Shown here one piece after another: positions 19,928-29,753 of a DNA stretch of 64,000 nt. The stretch lies in the NCBI GenBank assembly GCA_031315865.1, contig JALDRJ010000002.1, forward strand, positions 2,268,001-2,332,000, read 5' to 3'. How positions within the stretch are numbered: position 1 is the first letter of the stretch; each line of letters opens with the position of its first letter. The notes below the pieces were generated by a model. It saw nothing but the letters and a program-made list of their open reading frames with translations, did not search any database and was not told the DNA's origin. Position numbers and translations under genes: made by a program. The DNA is from Nitrospirales bacterium (lineage in GTDB: Bacteria; Nitrospirota; Nitrospiria; Nitrospirales; UBA8639).

Positions 19928-20326
19928 TTATTCGTACTCTTCTGACAGCATTTCTTCGTCAATGTTCCGGATTTGTAAGGCTCGGCCACTGCTGTCTGTA
20001 TAGGCTTCAATCCAGTCTCCGATGTGTGCAGGTCGGTCGATTGTCGTCTCTTGATCGAGCGGTAGGCGTATGTCGTGTTGTCCCGTATTCTGCAGAACGT
20101 AGGCTGCCCCTTCGATTTTTTTTACTTGGCCTGTGATCGTCTGAGATGAAGGCCAGGAAAGAAACAGCAATTGGTGCTTAGCTTGTTCGGCTCTCGATCC
20201 GACGACGATGCCTTTCCCAAGATTCTCTTGCGCATTGGGACTACTGTGGGAAGCCGTTGAGCATCCGTAACTCAAGAGACTGATCAGAATATACCCGAGA
20301 AGCACATTTGTGAACTGCAACAACAT
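19928..20326 (-). CDS. Small predicted lipoprotein or secreted protein
   Basis: The 132-residue protein has an N-terminal hydrophobic segment (QFTNVLLGYILISLLSYGC) that ends in a Cys within a non-standard lipobox (SYGC). The remainder reads like a small beta-rich domain (ITGQVKKIEGAAYVLQNTG, then PAHIGDWIEAYTD), reminiscent of OB-fold or bacterial SH3-like secreted domains. A strong GGAGGAGG lies just upstream of the ATG at 20326, which favours this start over the longer GTG form at 20350. It is convergent with nuoN. Function is unknown; an envelope role is likely. Confidence 0.65.
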   Translation of the reverse strand: MLLQFTNVLLGYILISLLSYGCSTASHSSPNAQENLGKGIVVGSRAEQAKHQLLFLSWPSSQTITGQVKKIEGAAYVLQNTGQHDIRLPLDQETTIDRPAHIGDWIEAYTDSSGRALQIRNIDEEMLSEEYE

Positions 20327-20561
20327 ATTCCTCCTCCATGTAAGATTCACTGTGAATGGATGCCTTTGTCTGACTGTGGTATAGAAGTTCCGCTTAGTTT
20401 TTATTGTCGCAGATAAACTGCGTTAGGTGTAGGGTTGCCATTTTCCTGTGCGTCAGACGGCATGAATTGGAATGAAGGGAGCTATCTCTCTGAAAGATTC
20501 AAGTAGGATTGGTGCGATGAAATGAGGAGTTCGTGGCTGCATGAGCCGGGCTTCAGACCTC

Positions 20562-21359
20562 TCATGTCCAGTAATGACGTTTTTGATCGGTCTTCTTGGT
20601 GTTGTGTTCTCTGAGCAGACGGCTGGCTTCGTTATGTTTAAGATCAGTGGCCAAGCTTTCGGGAGTAAAGCCGTCATGATCCCGGATTGAGGTATCCGCG
20701 CCATGATCGAGAAGTATCCGGATGACATTGATATGTCCAAATTGAGCGGCAGAATGAAGAGGGGTCAAACCCAGCGCATTTTGGGATGAAATGTGAGCCC
20801 CATGGTTGATCAAGAGATGGGCCATTTGACCATGACCTTCCTGGGAAGAGAGGTGAAGAGGCGTCCACCCATTGACGGTTGTCGCATCAATGTTTGCACT
20901 GTACGTGATGAGTGTATGGGCGATGTTGAGATGATTATGCTGTGCTGCCATGTGTAAAGGAGAGAATTCGTTTTTCTGATTATTCGGTCGTGCACCCTGT
21001 TCAAGCAAGAGTTTTACCAAGTCTTCATGGCCTTCTTGTACGGCGAGATGCAATGGCGTCCAGTGATCTTGATAGACGGCATGAATGTCGGCGCCATTTT
21101 CTATGAGAAGTCTCGCTAATGTGATGTTCCCATGTTGAGCGGCAAAATGTAAGGGGGTGGCTCCTTGTTTGGTTTTTGCGTTGATGTCTGCGCCCTGTTT
21201 CAGGAGTGTTTGGACTATTTGCATGTCTGGAGGCATGCTTGGTTCGGGCAGAGATGAAGGCTGGCTTGGAGCATGGAATCGAAATACGAGGATGGCCAGG
21301 GCGACGGCAAGAAAGACGATTCGGTAGTTAAATTTTGGCATCGTGAGCTCAGAAAACAT
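20562..21359 (-). CDS. Ankyrin-repeat protein with N-terminal membrane anchor
   Basis: A hydrophobic helix near the N-terminus (FNYRIVFLAVALAILVFRF) is followed by a periplasmic or extracytoplasmic stretch and six to seven ankyrin repeats of 33 residues. Repeats show the consensus GxTPLHxAAxxGH and LLxxGAD, for example GATPLHFAAQHGNITLARLL and GLTPLHSAAQFGHINVIRIL. Such proteins usually mediate protein-protein contacts. The start is uncertain: Met at 21359 and Met at 21341 both precede the membrane helix, and a TTG at 21428 would add 23 residues with no good Shine-Dalgarno. The C-terminus is basic (KKTDQKRHYWT). The partner is not evident from the neighbours. Confidence 0.85.
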   Translation of the reverse strand: MFSELTMPKFNYRIVFLAVALAILVFRFHAPSQPSSLPEPSMPPDMQIVQTLLKQGADINAKTKQGATPLHFAAQHGNITLARLLIENGADIHAVYQDHWTPLHLAVQEGHEDLVKLLLEQGARPNNQKNEFSPLHMAAQHNHLNIAHTLITYSANIDATTVNGWTPLHLSSQEGHGQMAHLLINHGAHISSQNALGLTPLHSAAQFGHINVIRILLDHGADTSIRDHDGFTPESLATDLKHNEASRLLREHNTKKTDQKRHYWT

Positions 21360-21537
21360 CGTTGGACGTTCTGAAAGATAGTCTGCCAAACAACAGGGGT
21401 GATCTGATGAGTTGGCGTATACGAGCAATCTTCGCGAGCTGCTGAATCTATCATCATCCTGAAGACATCATGATGACGCAATTCCCCATAAGAGGGGGCT
21501 CGTGGACATCATGTGTTCATGTCAAGAGAAAGCCGGT

Positions 21538-22737
21538 ATGGAAACAACAGATTTTCTGGTCATCGGTGGCGGAATCATCGGCATGAGCATCGCCCGGGAA
21601 TTGCGGAGCATCTATTCAGACTCCACGGTGACCGTGCTGGAGAAAGAAGAGCGGGTCGGATGCCATGCGAGTGGACGAAATAGTGGCGTTCTCCATGCGG
21701 GATTTTATTACACGCCCGACAGCCTCAAGGCGCAGTTTACGAAGATGGGGAACCAACAACTCACCCAATATTGTGAAGCCAAACAATTGTCTCTCAATCG
21801 GTGCGGCAAGCTCGTGGTCGCGAAGGATCACCGAGATCATGCGGCGATGGATGAATTGCTTTCGCGGGGACGGGCAAACGGGATCGACCTTCAGGAAGTG
21901 ACTGAACAGGAGGCCCATGAGATCGAGCCGCGAGTCAAAACTCATGAGCGAGCCATTTTTTCTCCAACAACCGCGACAGTGGATCCTGTCAGTGTCCTCG
22001 AATCACTCGTCGATGATGCTCGGCATGAAGGCGTCATGTTTCGCTTTGGCGGCTTTTATCAGAAATATGCTGAGGGTGAATTAAGAACATCCATCGGGAA
22101 CTTCGACGCTGGATACGTCGTCAACGCAGCGGGTTTGTATGCCGATGTCATTGCGCGAGACTTTGGTTTTTCCGAGCGGTATCGGATCCTGCCGTTTAAA
22201 GGATTGTATCTTTATAGTGATGAACAGCCTGGGGCTTTTCGAACCAATATCTATCCTGTCCCGGATTTGAAGAATCCATTTCTCGGAGTCCATGTAACGG
22301 TGACGGTAGAGGGAAAAGCCAAAATCGGGCCAACGGCTATTCCAGCGTTCTGGCGTGAACAATATGACGGACTCGACAATTTTCGATTTTCGGAACTCGT
22401 GGAATTAGTGTTAAGACAGATGGGCCTAGTGGGGGGCTCAAATTTTGATTTTACGCGTTTGGCCTTTCAGGAACTACGAAAGTACTCCCGGCCTCATTTG
22501 GTCCGTTTGGCTTCGAATCTTGCCGAAGGAATTTACGTGGAACAATACACCAAGTGGGGACGGCCCGGGATTCGCGCACAATTATTCGATGTGACGAAGA
22601 AACGGTTAGAGATGGATTTCGTCGTGGAAGGAGATCAACGTTCGATGCATGTCTTAAATGCGGTATCGCCAGGGTTTACCTGCGCTATGCCGTTTGCCAG
22701 CTATGTTTGCCAGAAGATTGTGAAAGAGTTGTCCTGA
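21538..22737 (+). CDS. lhgO: L-2-hydroxyglutarate oxidase/dehydrogenase-type FAD enzyme
   Basis: An FAD-dependent oxidoreductase of the DAO family. The N-terminal dinucleotide fold is FLVIGGGIIGMSIARELR, followed by a GRNSGVLHAGFYYTPDSLKA region typical of LhgO, which oxidises L-2-hydroxyglutarate to 2-oxoglutarate and passes electrons to the quinone pool. The family is about 400 residues, and this one is 399 from the Met at 21538. An in-frame GTG at 21502 has a GAGGGGG upstream and could add 12 residues, so the exact start is open. It is on the strand opposite to both neighbours, so it is probably a single-gene unit. Confidence 0.85.
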   Translation: METTDFLVIGGGIIGMSIARELRSIYSDSTVTVLEKEERVGCHASGRNSGVLHAGFYYTPDSLKAQFTKMGNQQLTQYCEAKQLSLNRCGKLVVAKDHRDHAAMDELLSRGRANGIDLQEVTEQEAHEIEPRVKTHERAIFSPTTATVDPVSVLESLVDDARHEGVMFRFGGFYQKYAEGELRTSIGNFDAGYVVNAAGLYADVIARDFGFSERYRILPFKGLYLYSDEQPGAFRTNIYPVPDLKNPFLGVHVTVTVEGKAKIGPTAIPAFWREQYDGLDNFRFSELVELVLRQMGLVGGSNFDFTRLAFQELRKYSRPHLVRLASNLAEGIYVEQYTKWGRPGIRAQLFDVTKKRLEMDFVVEGDQRSMHVLNAVSPGFTCAMPFASYVCQKIVKELS

Positions 22738-22783
22738 TCTCTGGAGAGCGAGAAGAGGAGGAACCGCACTCGTTTGACTGTGG

Positions 22784-23518
22784 TTAGGCGCGCGAAAGGA
22801 TTGCTTCTTTGGCTTTGTCAAAATCTTGCTGCGTAATGATTTTATTGTTCCGTAACTCGCTGAGTTTTTCCAGTTCATGAGCGATGGATGTACCTGCGTT
22901 CGGAGCCGGGCTATTATGCGAATGAGGTACACCGACGATTTCTGATCCACTGGCTTGATGAACCAGGTCAGATATGAGTTGATACCAGTATCGAGCGGTG
23001 CCCATAGCCTTATTGAAGAGAATGCCGTCTTCTTTTGTATCCATGTCTAAAAAGTTCACGGTGTGAGTTTGTGTGTTCTCCTCCTTCATGACCACCCATA
23101 AGTCGATTTTTTGATTGGACTCTCCAGGGGAAGTCTGAGGCTGGTTTTCAAACGATGTCTGAATATCTTTCTTGGACTCCAGGGCCAGAGCAGAAAAATC
23201 CTTTGGGTATGTTCTGAGTGTATCCGAGAGAATAGCTTGGTTTTTGACGAGAAGCACGGCCAGGAGGTTCGTATAGTGCAGCAGTTTGGGCGGAAGCGTC
23301 GCCGACTGGATGAAGCAGAGTGTTTTCATCGATTCATTCAAGGCAATTCCCTCTCCTCCAACATTATCGAGGTACATTTGAGATGGGATAAAATTCGTTC
23401 CGGGGAGAGCAGTTTGTCGAGGAGTATGAGCGGTTGAGTGAGTATTGAGTTGGAGGACGGCAATGGTAAGGCCAAGAAGGACGAGGATAACGAAAAGGAT
23501 CAGGCTAAGCTCGATCAT
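22784..23518 (-). CDS. Membrane-anchored protein with C-terminal SHOCT domain
   Basis: The 244-residue protein starts with a hydrophobic helix (MIELSLILFVILVLLGLTIA), then a region of unknown fold, and ends with a SHOCT-type short helical domain (ELEKLSELRNNKIITQQDF.KAKEAIL), which often sits at the C-terminus of membrane proteins and may mediate oligomerisation. GGAG seven bases before the ATG at 23518 supports this start; a 294-residue version starting at 23668 would place 50 polar residues before the helix and lacks that site. The function of the middle domain is not recognisable. Confidence 0.7.
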   Translation of the reverse strand: MIELSLILFVILVLLGLTIAVLQLNTHSTAHTPRQTALPGTNFIPSQMYLDNVGGEGIALNESMKTLCFIQSATLPPKLLHYTNLLAVLLVKNQAILSDTLRTYPKDFSALALESKKDIQTSFENQPQTSPGESNQKIDLWVVMKEENTQTHTVNFLDMDTKEDGILFNKAMGTARYWYQLISDLVHQASGSEIVGVPHSHNSPAPNAGTSIAHELEKLSELRNNKIITQQDFDKAKEAILSRA

Positions 23519-24044
23519 TGATGATCTCCGCGACGTGTACTTGATCGCCTCACGGTTACCGATAGTGCTCTGTTGCCTCTCGATTTCGGATACAGAGCTG
23601 TTGTCATCTGGGTAGACCCAAAATGGAGAATGCTTCTTTGCACTGCAATGGGGCCAATGAAGTCGCACCGCTCTAAGGCAGTAGAATGATTCAGTACTGA
23701 TCTAGGAAAAACGAAAGAAAATAGAACTGGCTTACGGGATAAGTTCCATCATCTTCATGAATATTTCGGTTGAATGGTCAGTCGACTTGATCGAATATTT
23801 CTTCTTGAAATCTCTTCTGGAATTAAGGTTTTAGAGAGGAATGGTGACATCCCACTAGGGGGTAATTAATAGGAATTTTTGACATAAATAGGCCGATGCG
23901 TAAGGAGCGTCAAACGGGATAAGAAACATGGGGAAATGGGGGGATTCATTGAAGTTCACGTGAATGATTTGATAAGCTACGCATCCTTTCTTAGGTCGTT
24001 TCTTATTTCACCGTTTCCAAATTTGAGTCACAGAGGTCTGGGTA
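23519..24044. other. Non-coding gap upstream of purH
   Basis: About 525 bp between the divergent SHOCT-protein gene and purH. It must hold promoters for both. A TTGACA at 23879-23884 is present but no good -10 follows at 16-18 bp, and no purine-type riboswitch fold is recognisable. GAGG before the purH ATG is its Shine-Dalgarno. Nothing else is supported. Confidence 0.4.
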
Positions 24045-25601
24045 ATGGCAAATGTCAATAAAGTTTTAATCAGTGTGTCTGACAAGGCAGGTGTGGTGCA
24101 GATGGCCAAAGGGTTGGTCGCGTTGGGTGCAGAAATTTTGTCGACCGGAGGAACGGCCCAAACCTTGAGAGATGAAGGTATTCAAGTCACCGATGTTTCT
24201 ACCTATACGGGTTCGCCTGAAATTCTCGGAGGACGGGTCAAAACGCTTCATCCCAAGATCCATGGCGGTCTTCTGGGTCGGAGGCGATTGGATATTCATG
24301 TCCAGCAGATGAAGGAGCAGGGGATTGACCCCATTGATATGGTCATCGTGAACCTGTATCCCTTCGAATCGACGATTTCCAGGCCAGGCTGCAGTTTCGA
24401 AGAAGCGATCGAGAATATCGATATTGGCGGACCTTCCATGTTGCGGTCGGCTGCCAAGAACCATGAAGATGTGCTGGTGGTCGTTGAGCCGGACGACTAT
24501 GAGCGGGTGCTGAAAGCGTTGCAAACCGGTACGGTGTCATTAGATCTTCGACGAGAATTGGCGAGAAAAGTCTACAGCCATACCTCGCGGTATGATGGAT
24601 TGATTGCCCAGTATCTCGAAGGGCAGGCCAGTGATTCTATGGATCTGAAATTCCCGCCGCAACTATGGCTGCAATATAAGAAAGTCGAAAGTCTCCGGTA
24701 TGGTGAAAATCCTCACCAGCAAGGAGCGTTTTATCAGGAGGTCAGTTCACACGAGCCATCCATTTCTCACGCGAAGCAATTGCATGGGAAAGCGATGTCG
24801 TACAACAACTTTTTGGATGCCAATTCGGCTTTAGAGTTAGTAAAAGAGTTTGATGACATTACCGTGGTCATCGTCAAACATAATAATCCTTGTGGTGTCG
24901 CTCAAGGTGCCACCTGTGCCGAAGCCTACGTCCGAGCACGGGAAACAGATCCTGTGTCGGCCTTTGGAGGCGTGATTGCCTGTAATCGTCCGGTGGATCT
25001 CGATGTGGCCAAAGAAGTGACCTCCACGTTCGTGGAAGTGTTGGTCGCTCCAAGTTTTACCGAGGAGGGGCTCGCTGAATTGAAGAAGAAAAAAGACCTG
25101 CGATTGTTGGAAACAGGTCCTCTTGAGAGTACCGTACGTGACGGGTTAGACATGAAAAAGCTCGTTGGCGGTTTGCTTGTTCAGGACCGAGATTTAGGAA
25201 CGCTCAAAGATCTCGGAGAATTACGTGTGCCAACGGCCCGACAACCGACGACCGAAGAATACGAGGCCTGCGACTTTGCCTGGAAAGTCTGTAAGCATGT
25301 GAAGTCCAACGCGATCGTTCTGGTGGCCAAGAATCAAACTGTGGGCATTGGCGCTGGCCAGATGAGTCGTGTGGATTCGGTTAAGCTCTCTGAAATGAAA
25401 GCCGTGTTGCCCGTAAAGGGTACGGTCATGGCTTCCGATGCGTTTTTCCCGTTCCGGGATGGCCTGGATGCGGCGGCAAAGGCTGGCGTAACAGCTGTCA
25501 TTCAACCTGGAGGTTCCATTAGAGATGAAGAAGTCATCAAGGCAGCCGATGAGCATGATATGGCGATGATCTTTACTGGCATGAGACATTTCCGTCATTG
25601 A
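24045..25601 (+). CDS. purH: Bifunctional AICAR formyltransferase / IMP cyclohydrolase
   Basis: PurH catalyses the last two steps of de novo IMP synthesis. The N-terminal IMP cyclohydrolase domain (about 1-195) shows ALISVSDK-like VLISVSDKAGVVQMAKGL and the VKTLHPKIHGGLL motif; the C-terminal formyltransferase domain shows LRYGENPHQ, KHNNPCGVA and the closing DAFFPFRDGLD. The length of 518 is standard. GAGG eight bases upstream of ATG supports the start. purD follows after 107 bp on the same strand, so the two probably form a purine operon. Confidence 0.98.
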   Translation: MANVNKVLISVSDKAGVVQMAKGLVALGAEILSTGGTAQTLRDEGIQVTDVSTYTGSPEILGGRVKTLHPKIHGGLLGRRRLDIHVQQMKEQGIDPIDMVIVNLYPFESTISRPGCSFEEAIENIDIGGPSMLRSAAKNHEDVLVVVEPDDYERVLKALQTGTVSLDLRRELARKVYSHTSRYDGLIAQYLEGQASDSMDLKFPPQLWLQYKKVESLRYGENPHQQGAFYQEVSSHEPSISHAKQLHGKAMSYNNFLDANSALELVKEFDDITVVIVKHNNPCGVAQGATCAEAYVRARETDPVSAFGGVIACNRPVDLDVAKEVTSTFVEVLVAPSFTEEGLAELKKKKDLRLLETGPLESTVRDGLDMKKLVGGLLVQDRDLGTLKDLGELRVPTARQPTTEEYEACDFAWKVCKHVKSNAIVLVAKNQTVGIGAGQMSRVDSVKLSEMKAVLPVKGTVMASDAFFPFRDGLDAAAKAGVTAVIQPGGSIRDEEVIKAADEHDMAMIFTGMRHFRH

Positions 25602-25708
25602 TCATGCCGTCAATTGATAACCGTGAACAGCTTTTACAATCTCAGTCGTTCTGACACCAGGCCTACAACATTTCACATACACAGTTTTTCGTTCATTCGA
25701 ATTCCCGT

Positions 25709-26983
25709 ATGAACATTCTCGTGATTGGAAATGGCGGACGCGAGCATGCGCTCGTCTGGAAACTCTCTCAATCTCCACGTGTCTCAAAGTTGTATTGTGC
25801 TCCCGGCAATGCTGGAACGGCGCAACTCGCTGAGAATGTGTCGATCAATGTCGATGATCTTTCAGGACTCATGGCTTTTGCGAGAGAGAAGCGGATTGAC
25901 TTGACGGTTGTGGGCCCGGAACTCCCGTTATCGTTAGGCGTTGCGGACGAGTTTCGCAAGGCCAAGTTGCGAATATTTGGACCAACCAGGAATGCGGCCT
26001 GCATCGAGTCAAGCAAGTCGTTCGCGAAAGATTTGCTTCTTCGATGTCATGTTCCCACGGCCATGGCCAAAACGTTCGATCAGCTTGATCAAGCGATTGA
26101 CTATATTCATCGTCATCCAGTTCCCGTCGTTGTGAAAGCCGATGGATTAGCGCAAGGCAAGGGCGTTGTAGTCGCTGAAACTCAAGACGAGGCGAAGGAA
26201 GCGGTCACGAACATGCTTCAACATGGGCAATTCGGTGAGGCAAGTTCCCGGGTCATGATCGAGGAATTCATCGAAGGGGAAGAATTAACGCTCATGGCAT
26301 TTGCAGACGGAAGAACGGTTGTTCCAATGCCTGCAGCACAAGACCATAAACGGATCGGTGATCAGGATACTGGTCTCAATACCGGAGGCATGGGAGCCTA
26401 TGCCCCCGCGCCCATCGCCACTGATTCCTTAAGGCAGAGAATCGTGCGAGATGTTCTCTATCCGGTCGTTGAAGGTCTTTCACGCGTAGGAAGCCCCTAT
26501 TACGGTGTCCTGTATGCGGGGTTGATGATTAAAAATGGTGAGCCCTATGTCCTGGAATTCAACGCGCGTTTTGGAGACCCGGAAACACAAGTCGTCCTCC
26601 CATTGCTTAAGACGGACTTGGTCGATGTGCTGGAAGCTGTCGTGGAGCATCGGTTGGATCAAGTGAATGTTGACTGGTATGGCGAGTCCGCTGTTTGTGT
26701 TGTACTGACTTCTGACGGGTACCCTGGCTCATACAAGACAGGGTTGCCCATATCGGGCCTGTCAGGATGTCATGGGGCGGAGGATGTAGTGGTGTTTCAT
26801 GCGGGGACAACATTTCAGGATGACCAAGTGGTGACGAGCGGAGGCCGAGTTTTGGGTGTCACTGCGCGTTCATCGAACTTGCGGTCAGCAAGGGATCGAG
26901 CCTATCACGCTCTAGAGTCCATTGATTATCAAGGAAAGTATTACCGTCGCGATATCGCGACACGAGCCCTGCCGGATTCCTAA
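25709..26983 (+). CDS. purD: Phosphoribosylamine-glycine ligase
   Basis: PurD joins glycine to phosphoribosylamine with ATP (second step of de novo purine synthesis). The 424-residue ATP-grasp protein starts with the typical NILVIGNGGREHALVWKL and has PVVVKADGLAQGKGVVVA, FIEGEELTLMAFADG and the metal site LEFNARFGDPETQ. It lies downstream of purH on the same strand and 27 bp upstream of the next gene, so all three may be cotranscribed. Confidence 0.98.
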   Translation: MNILVIGNGGREHALVWKLSQSPRVSKLYCAPGNAGTAQLAENVSINVDDLSGLMAFAREKRIDLTVVGPELPLSLGVADEFRKAKLRIFGPTRNAACIESSKSFAKDLLLRCHVPTAMAKTFDQLDQAIDYIHRHPVPVVVKADGLAQGKGVVVAETQDEAKEAVTNMLQHGQFGEASSRVMIEEFIEGEELTLMAFADGRTVVPMPAAQDHKRIGDQDTGLNTGGMGAYAPAPIATDSLRQRIVRDVLYPVVEGLSRVGSPYYGVLYAGLMIKNGEPYVLEFNARFGDPETQVVLPLLKTDLVDVLEAVVEHRLDQVNVDWYGESAVCVVLTSDGYPGSYKTGLPISGLSGCHGAEDVVVFHAGTTFQDDQVVTSGGRVLGVTARSSNLRSARDRAYHALESIDYQGKYYRRDIATRALPDS

Positions 26984-27010
26984 TGCCTGTGCATTTCCGA
27001 GGGACATGAT

Positions 27011-27667
27011 GTGGCGACGGTCCTTCGTATCTCTCAAGACCTGACTCCGGACATTTTCCATTCGGTGACGGATTGTATCGAACGTGGTGGTGTCATCGCC
27101 GTCGCGACGGAAAGCTCCTATGCCTTGGCCGCGAGTGTACGTTGTATCCCGGCCTTGGAGCGTATCACGAAGATCAAAGGAGATCGGAACGCCAAGCCGA
27201 TTCTCCTGCTGGTCAGTTCTCAAGGGCAAGTTCGATCTATCGCAGGCCCCATTCCCAGAGTGGCCGAGCGGTTAATGGATCGGTTTTGGCCGGGGCCGTT
27301 GACACTGGTGCTCCCCGCGGCCGCTGACCTTTCAGGGATTGTGACTGGAGGGACGGAAACGATCGGTGTTCGTCAGCCTGGGTGCCCTCAACTGCTTTCA
27401 CTTCTCGATGTGACCGGGCCCTTGACAGGAACCAGCGCCAATCGTTCTGGCGGGGCTCCCGCGGACACGGCGGAGGCCATCGTGCAAGAATTTGGAGATG
27501 AAATTGATCTGGTCCTTGATACCGGTTCTTCCCCTGGGGGAAATCCTTCGACGATCGTCAGTGTGGTTGACGAGATACAGCTTCTGAGGCGAGGTCCCGT
27601 TTCGTCAGACCTTATTCAAAACGTTCTTGCTCCGTTCGGAGCGAGGCTTCATGACCTGGCGCCATGA
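27011..27667 (+). CDS. YrdC/Sua5-family L-threonylcarbamoyladenylate synthase
   Basis: The 218-residue protein matches the YrdC/Sua5/YciO fold: GGVIAVATESSYALAA near the N-terminus, the substrate loop KIKGDRNAKPILLLVSS and GPLTGTSANRSGG. Sua5/TsaC enzymes make threonylcarbamoyl-AMP for the t6A modification of tRNA. A C-terminal Sua5 domain is absent, so this is the short form; a YciO-type paralogue of unclear function remains possible. The start is GTG with GAGG nine bases upstream. The 3' end overlaps the convergent next gene by 19 bp. Confidence 0.85.
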   Translation: MATVLRISQDLTPDIFHSVTDCIERGGVIAVATESSYALAASVRCIPALERITKIKGDRNAKPILLLVSSQGQVRSIAGPIPRVAERLMDRFWPGPLTLVLPAAADLSGIVTGGTETIGVRQPGCPQLLSLLDVTGPLTGTSANRSGGAPADTAEAIVQEFGDEIDLVLDTGSSPGGNPSTIVSVVDEIQLLRRGPVSSDLIQNVLAPFGARLHDLAP

Positions 27668-28506
27668 AGTTGACGCATGACATCTAAGACCGACAGAAAT
27701 GGCGTTTTGAGGAGTTTACGCGCCTTCTCGATCCGTAACGCGAGATTCTTAGGACGGATCATCCCGGATGCTGCGATGGTTGAGGGTTGAATGTTCGATG
27801 TGGGATGTCGTTTTACGAGCTTCAGGATCGCCATTCCGAAATCCCATCGATTGAAGGCTTCTGGACCGGCAAGGTGCAGGATTCCGCTATAGCTGATGTC
27901 TGACAGTTCGAGTATGGCCTTAGCGAGATTCTCCACCCATATGGGAGAACGAATTTCATCAGTAAACAGATGAATGGGATTTCCGCTTTCTAGTCCCTGC
28001 ATGAGCCAGCGTGTTTGATGATCATATGGGTCGATGCCGTACATAAGCGATGCTCGAATGATGATGGAATCAGGGCATACCGTGGAGATAATCTGTTCAG
28101 CTGCTGACTTAGCTTCGCCATATGGATGGAGGGGACACGGGATATCTTCCTCATAGTACGGAGCTGACGTACCATCGAACACGAGATCGGTCGAGAGGTG
28201 AATGAATTTGCTTCCCGTTTCGCGTGCGAGACGGGCGAGATGGGAAGCTGCGGGTACGATGGCGGAAATTTCTTGTGCGCTTTTATTCGAACAAGCGGTG
28301 TGTATAATGAGAGTAGGCTTGATTGATGTAATCAGCTGAGTAGTCTGTTCCCCGTTCGTTAAATCGCATTGATGAAATGTCGTAGAGTCCGTCCTTCGAG
28401 GAGTAGATTGAAAATACGTAGCATGTGTCGTCCATGTCTGAGAATTTTTGATCAGGTGAGACCCGAGATATCCTGTTCCTCCGGTTACTAAAAGACGATG
28501 GTTCAT
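27649..28506 (-). CDS. RmlD-like NAD(P)-dependent sugar nucleotide reductase
   Basis: A 285-residue short-chain dehydrogenase of the RmlD_sub_bind type: LLVTGGTGYLGSHLI for dinucleotide binding, FIHLSTDLVFDGTSAPY and catalytic YxxxK in HPYGEAKSAAEQ. RmlD reduces dTDP-4-dehydrorhamnose, but several relatives act on other sugars or regulate methionine adenosyltransferase. No other rml genes are adjacent, so the substrate cannot be named. The 3' end overlaps the convergent YrdC gene by 19 bp. Confidence 0.75.
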   Translation of the reverse strand: MNHRLLVTGGTGYLGSHLIKNSQTWTTHATYFQSTPRRTDSTTFHQCDLTNGEQTTQLITSIKPTLIIHTACSNKSAQEISAIVPAASHLARLARETGSKFIHLSTDLVFDGTSAPYYEEDIPCPLHPYGEAKSAAEQIISTVCPDSIIIRASLMYGIDPYDHQTRWLMQGLESGNPIHLFTDEIRSPIWVENLAKAILELSDISYSGILHLAGPEAFNRWDFGMAILKLVKRHPTSNIQPSTIAASGMIRPKNLALRIEKARKLLKTPFLSVLDVMRQLHGARS

Positions 28507-28645
28507 GATGAGAAGCGTGAGGTCAAGTTGATAGAATGAAGAAGACGATCTGTCATTCTGGTGCTAATCGTAGGTTGCATTGACAGTTTACTCGTTCTAT
28601 TGAATACGTCAAACTCCTGCGTTATCAAGTTATTGAGGATTTCCC

Positions 28646-29686
28646 ATGATTGATTTACGAAGTGATACTGTGACGAAACCCACAAAGGCGATGCGAGAGG
28701 CGATGGCGTCGGCAGAAGTGGGAGATGATGTCTATGGTGAAGATCCCACGGTCAATCGGCTTGAACAGATGGCCGCCGAGCTCCTTGGTAAAGATGCAGG
28801 GCTGTTCGTCCCATCGGGAGTCATGGGGAATCAACTCTGTATACGATTGCATACCCGGCCTGGAGACGAGGTGATTGTGGAAAGCACTTCTCATATTATC
28901 CGGTATGAAGGGGGGGCGGCCTCATCGCTTGCGGGCGTGCAGTTGGCATGCGTGCCTGGTGAGAGGGGACTGTTAGCCCCCGCACATGTTGAAAAGAGCA
29001 TTCGACAACGGGATGTACATAATCCGCCAACGACATTGTTATGCCTGGAGCAAACGCATAATTGTGGAGGGGGGACGGTCTATCCCTTAGCGACGATTCA
29101 GGCGTTGGCGGCAGTGGCGCGATCGCATCAACTGGCGTTTCATCTAGACGGAGCCCGGATCTTTAACGCTGTGACGGCGACTGGCGTTCCAGCGGAAGAG
29201 TATGCACGTTTATTCGACACGGTATCATTTTGCCTTTCAAAGGCCCTGGGGGCGCCCGTCGGGTCAGTAATCGTGTCGGATCGGGAACGCATTGCTCAAC
29301 TTCGTCGGTTGCGGAAGATATTCGGTGGAGGAATGAGGCAGACCGGCGTCTTGGCTGCTGCTGGAATTTTCGCGCTTCAACATCATATAACACGGCTTAG
29401 CGAAGATCATCAGAATGCCCAACGATTAGCGGAACGGTTGGCCTCTCTTTCTACTGTCACGTGTGATCCAACACATGTCGAAACGAATATGATTCTTTTT
29501 TCTGTGAATGACGATTCACGGTCGACTGAACAATTGCTCGAACAGTGCCGTCAAGGCGGAGTTCTGCTGAATGCGGTCGGCGATCGAACCTTTCGTGTAG
29601 TCACACATCTTGATGTATCTGCCGAGGACATTGAAGAGGCTGCTCAGGTTTTCGCCAAGGTGTTTGATACTCAGAAGCCCCGTTGA
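28646..29686 (+). CDS. ltaE: Low-specificity L-threonine aldolase
   Basis: A fold-type I PLP enzyme of 346 residues that cleaves L-threonine or L-allo-threonine to glycine and acetaldehyde. The start MIDLRSDTVTKPTKAMR is diagnostic, the PLP lysine is Lys199 in FCLSKALGAPVGS, and the cofactor-binding HLDGARIFNA is intact. GAGG upstream of the ATG at 28646 supports the start. It is divergent from the RmlD-like gene, with a 139-bp shared promoter gap. Confidence 0.93.
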   Translation: MIDLRSDTVTKPTKAMREAMASAEVGDDVYGEDPTVNRLEQMAAELLGKDAGLFVPSGVMGNQLCIRLHTRPGDEVIVESTSHIIRYEGGAASSLAGVQLACVPGERGLLAPAHVEKSIRQRDVHNPPTTLLCLEQTHNCGGGTVYPLATIQALAAVARSHQLAFHLDGARIFNAVTATGVPAEEYARLFDTVSFCLSKALGAPVGSVIVSDRERIAQLRRLRKIFGGGMRQTGVLAAAGIFALQHHITRLSEDHQNAQRLAERLASLSTVTCDPTHVETNMILFSVNDDSRSTEQLLEQCRQGGVLLNAVGDRTFRVVTHLDVSAEDIEEAAQVFAKVFDTQKPR

Positions 29687-29753
29687 CAGCTTAGGTCTCC
29701 CATTCCTACAATTTTGCCGTGTTGGTTGATCATTCCCTGAAAGTGACAATCCC

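Noticed and set aside
23519-24044. Purine riboswitch before purH
   Set aside because: No recognisable three-way junction core or conserved loop sequences were found.
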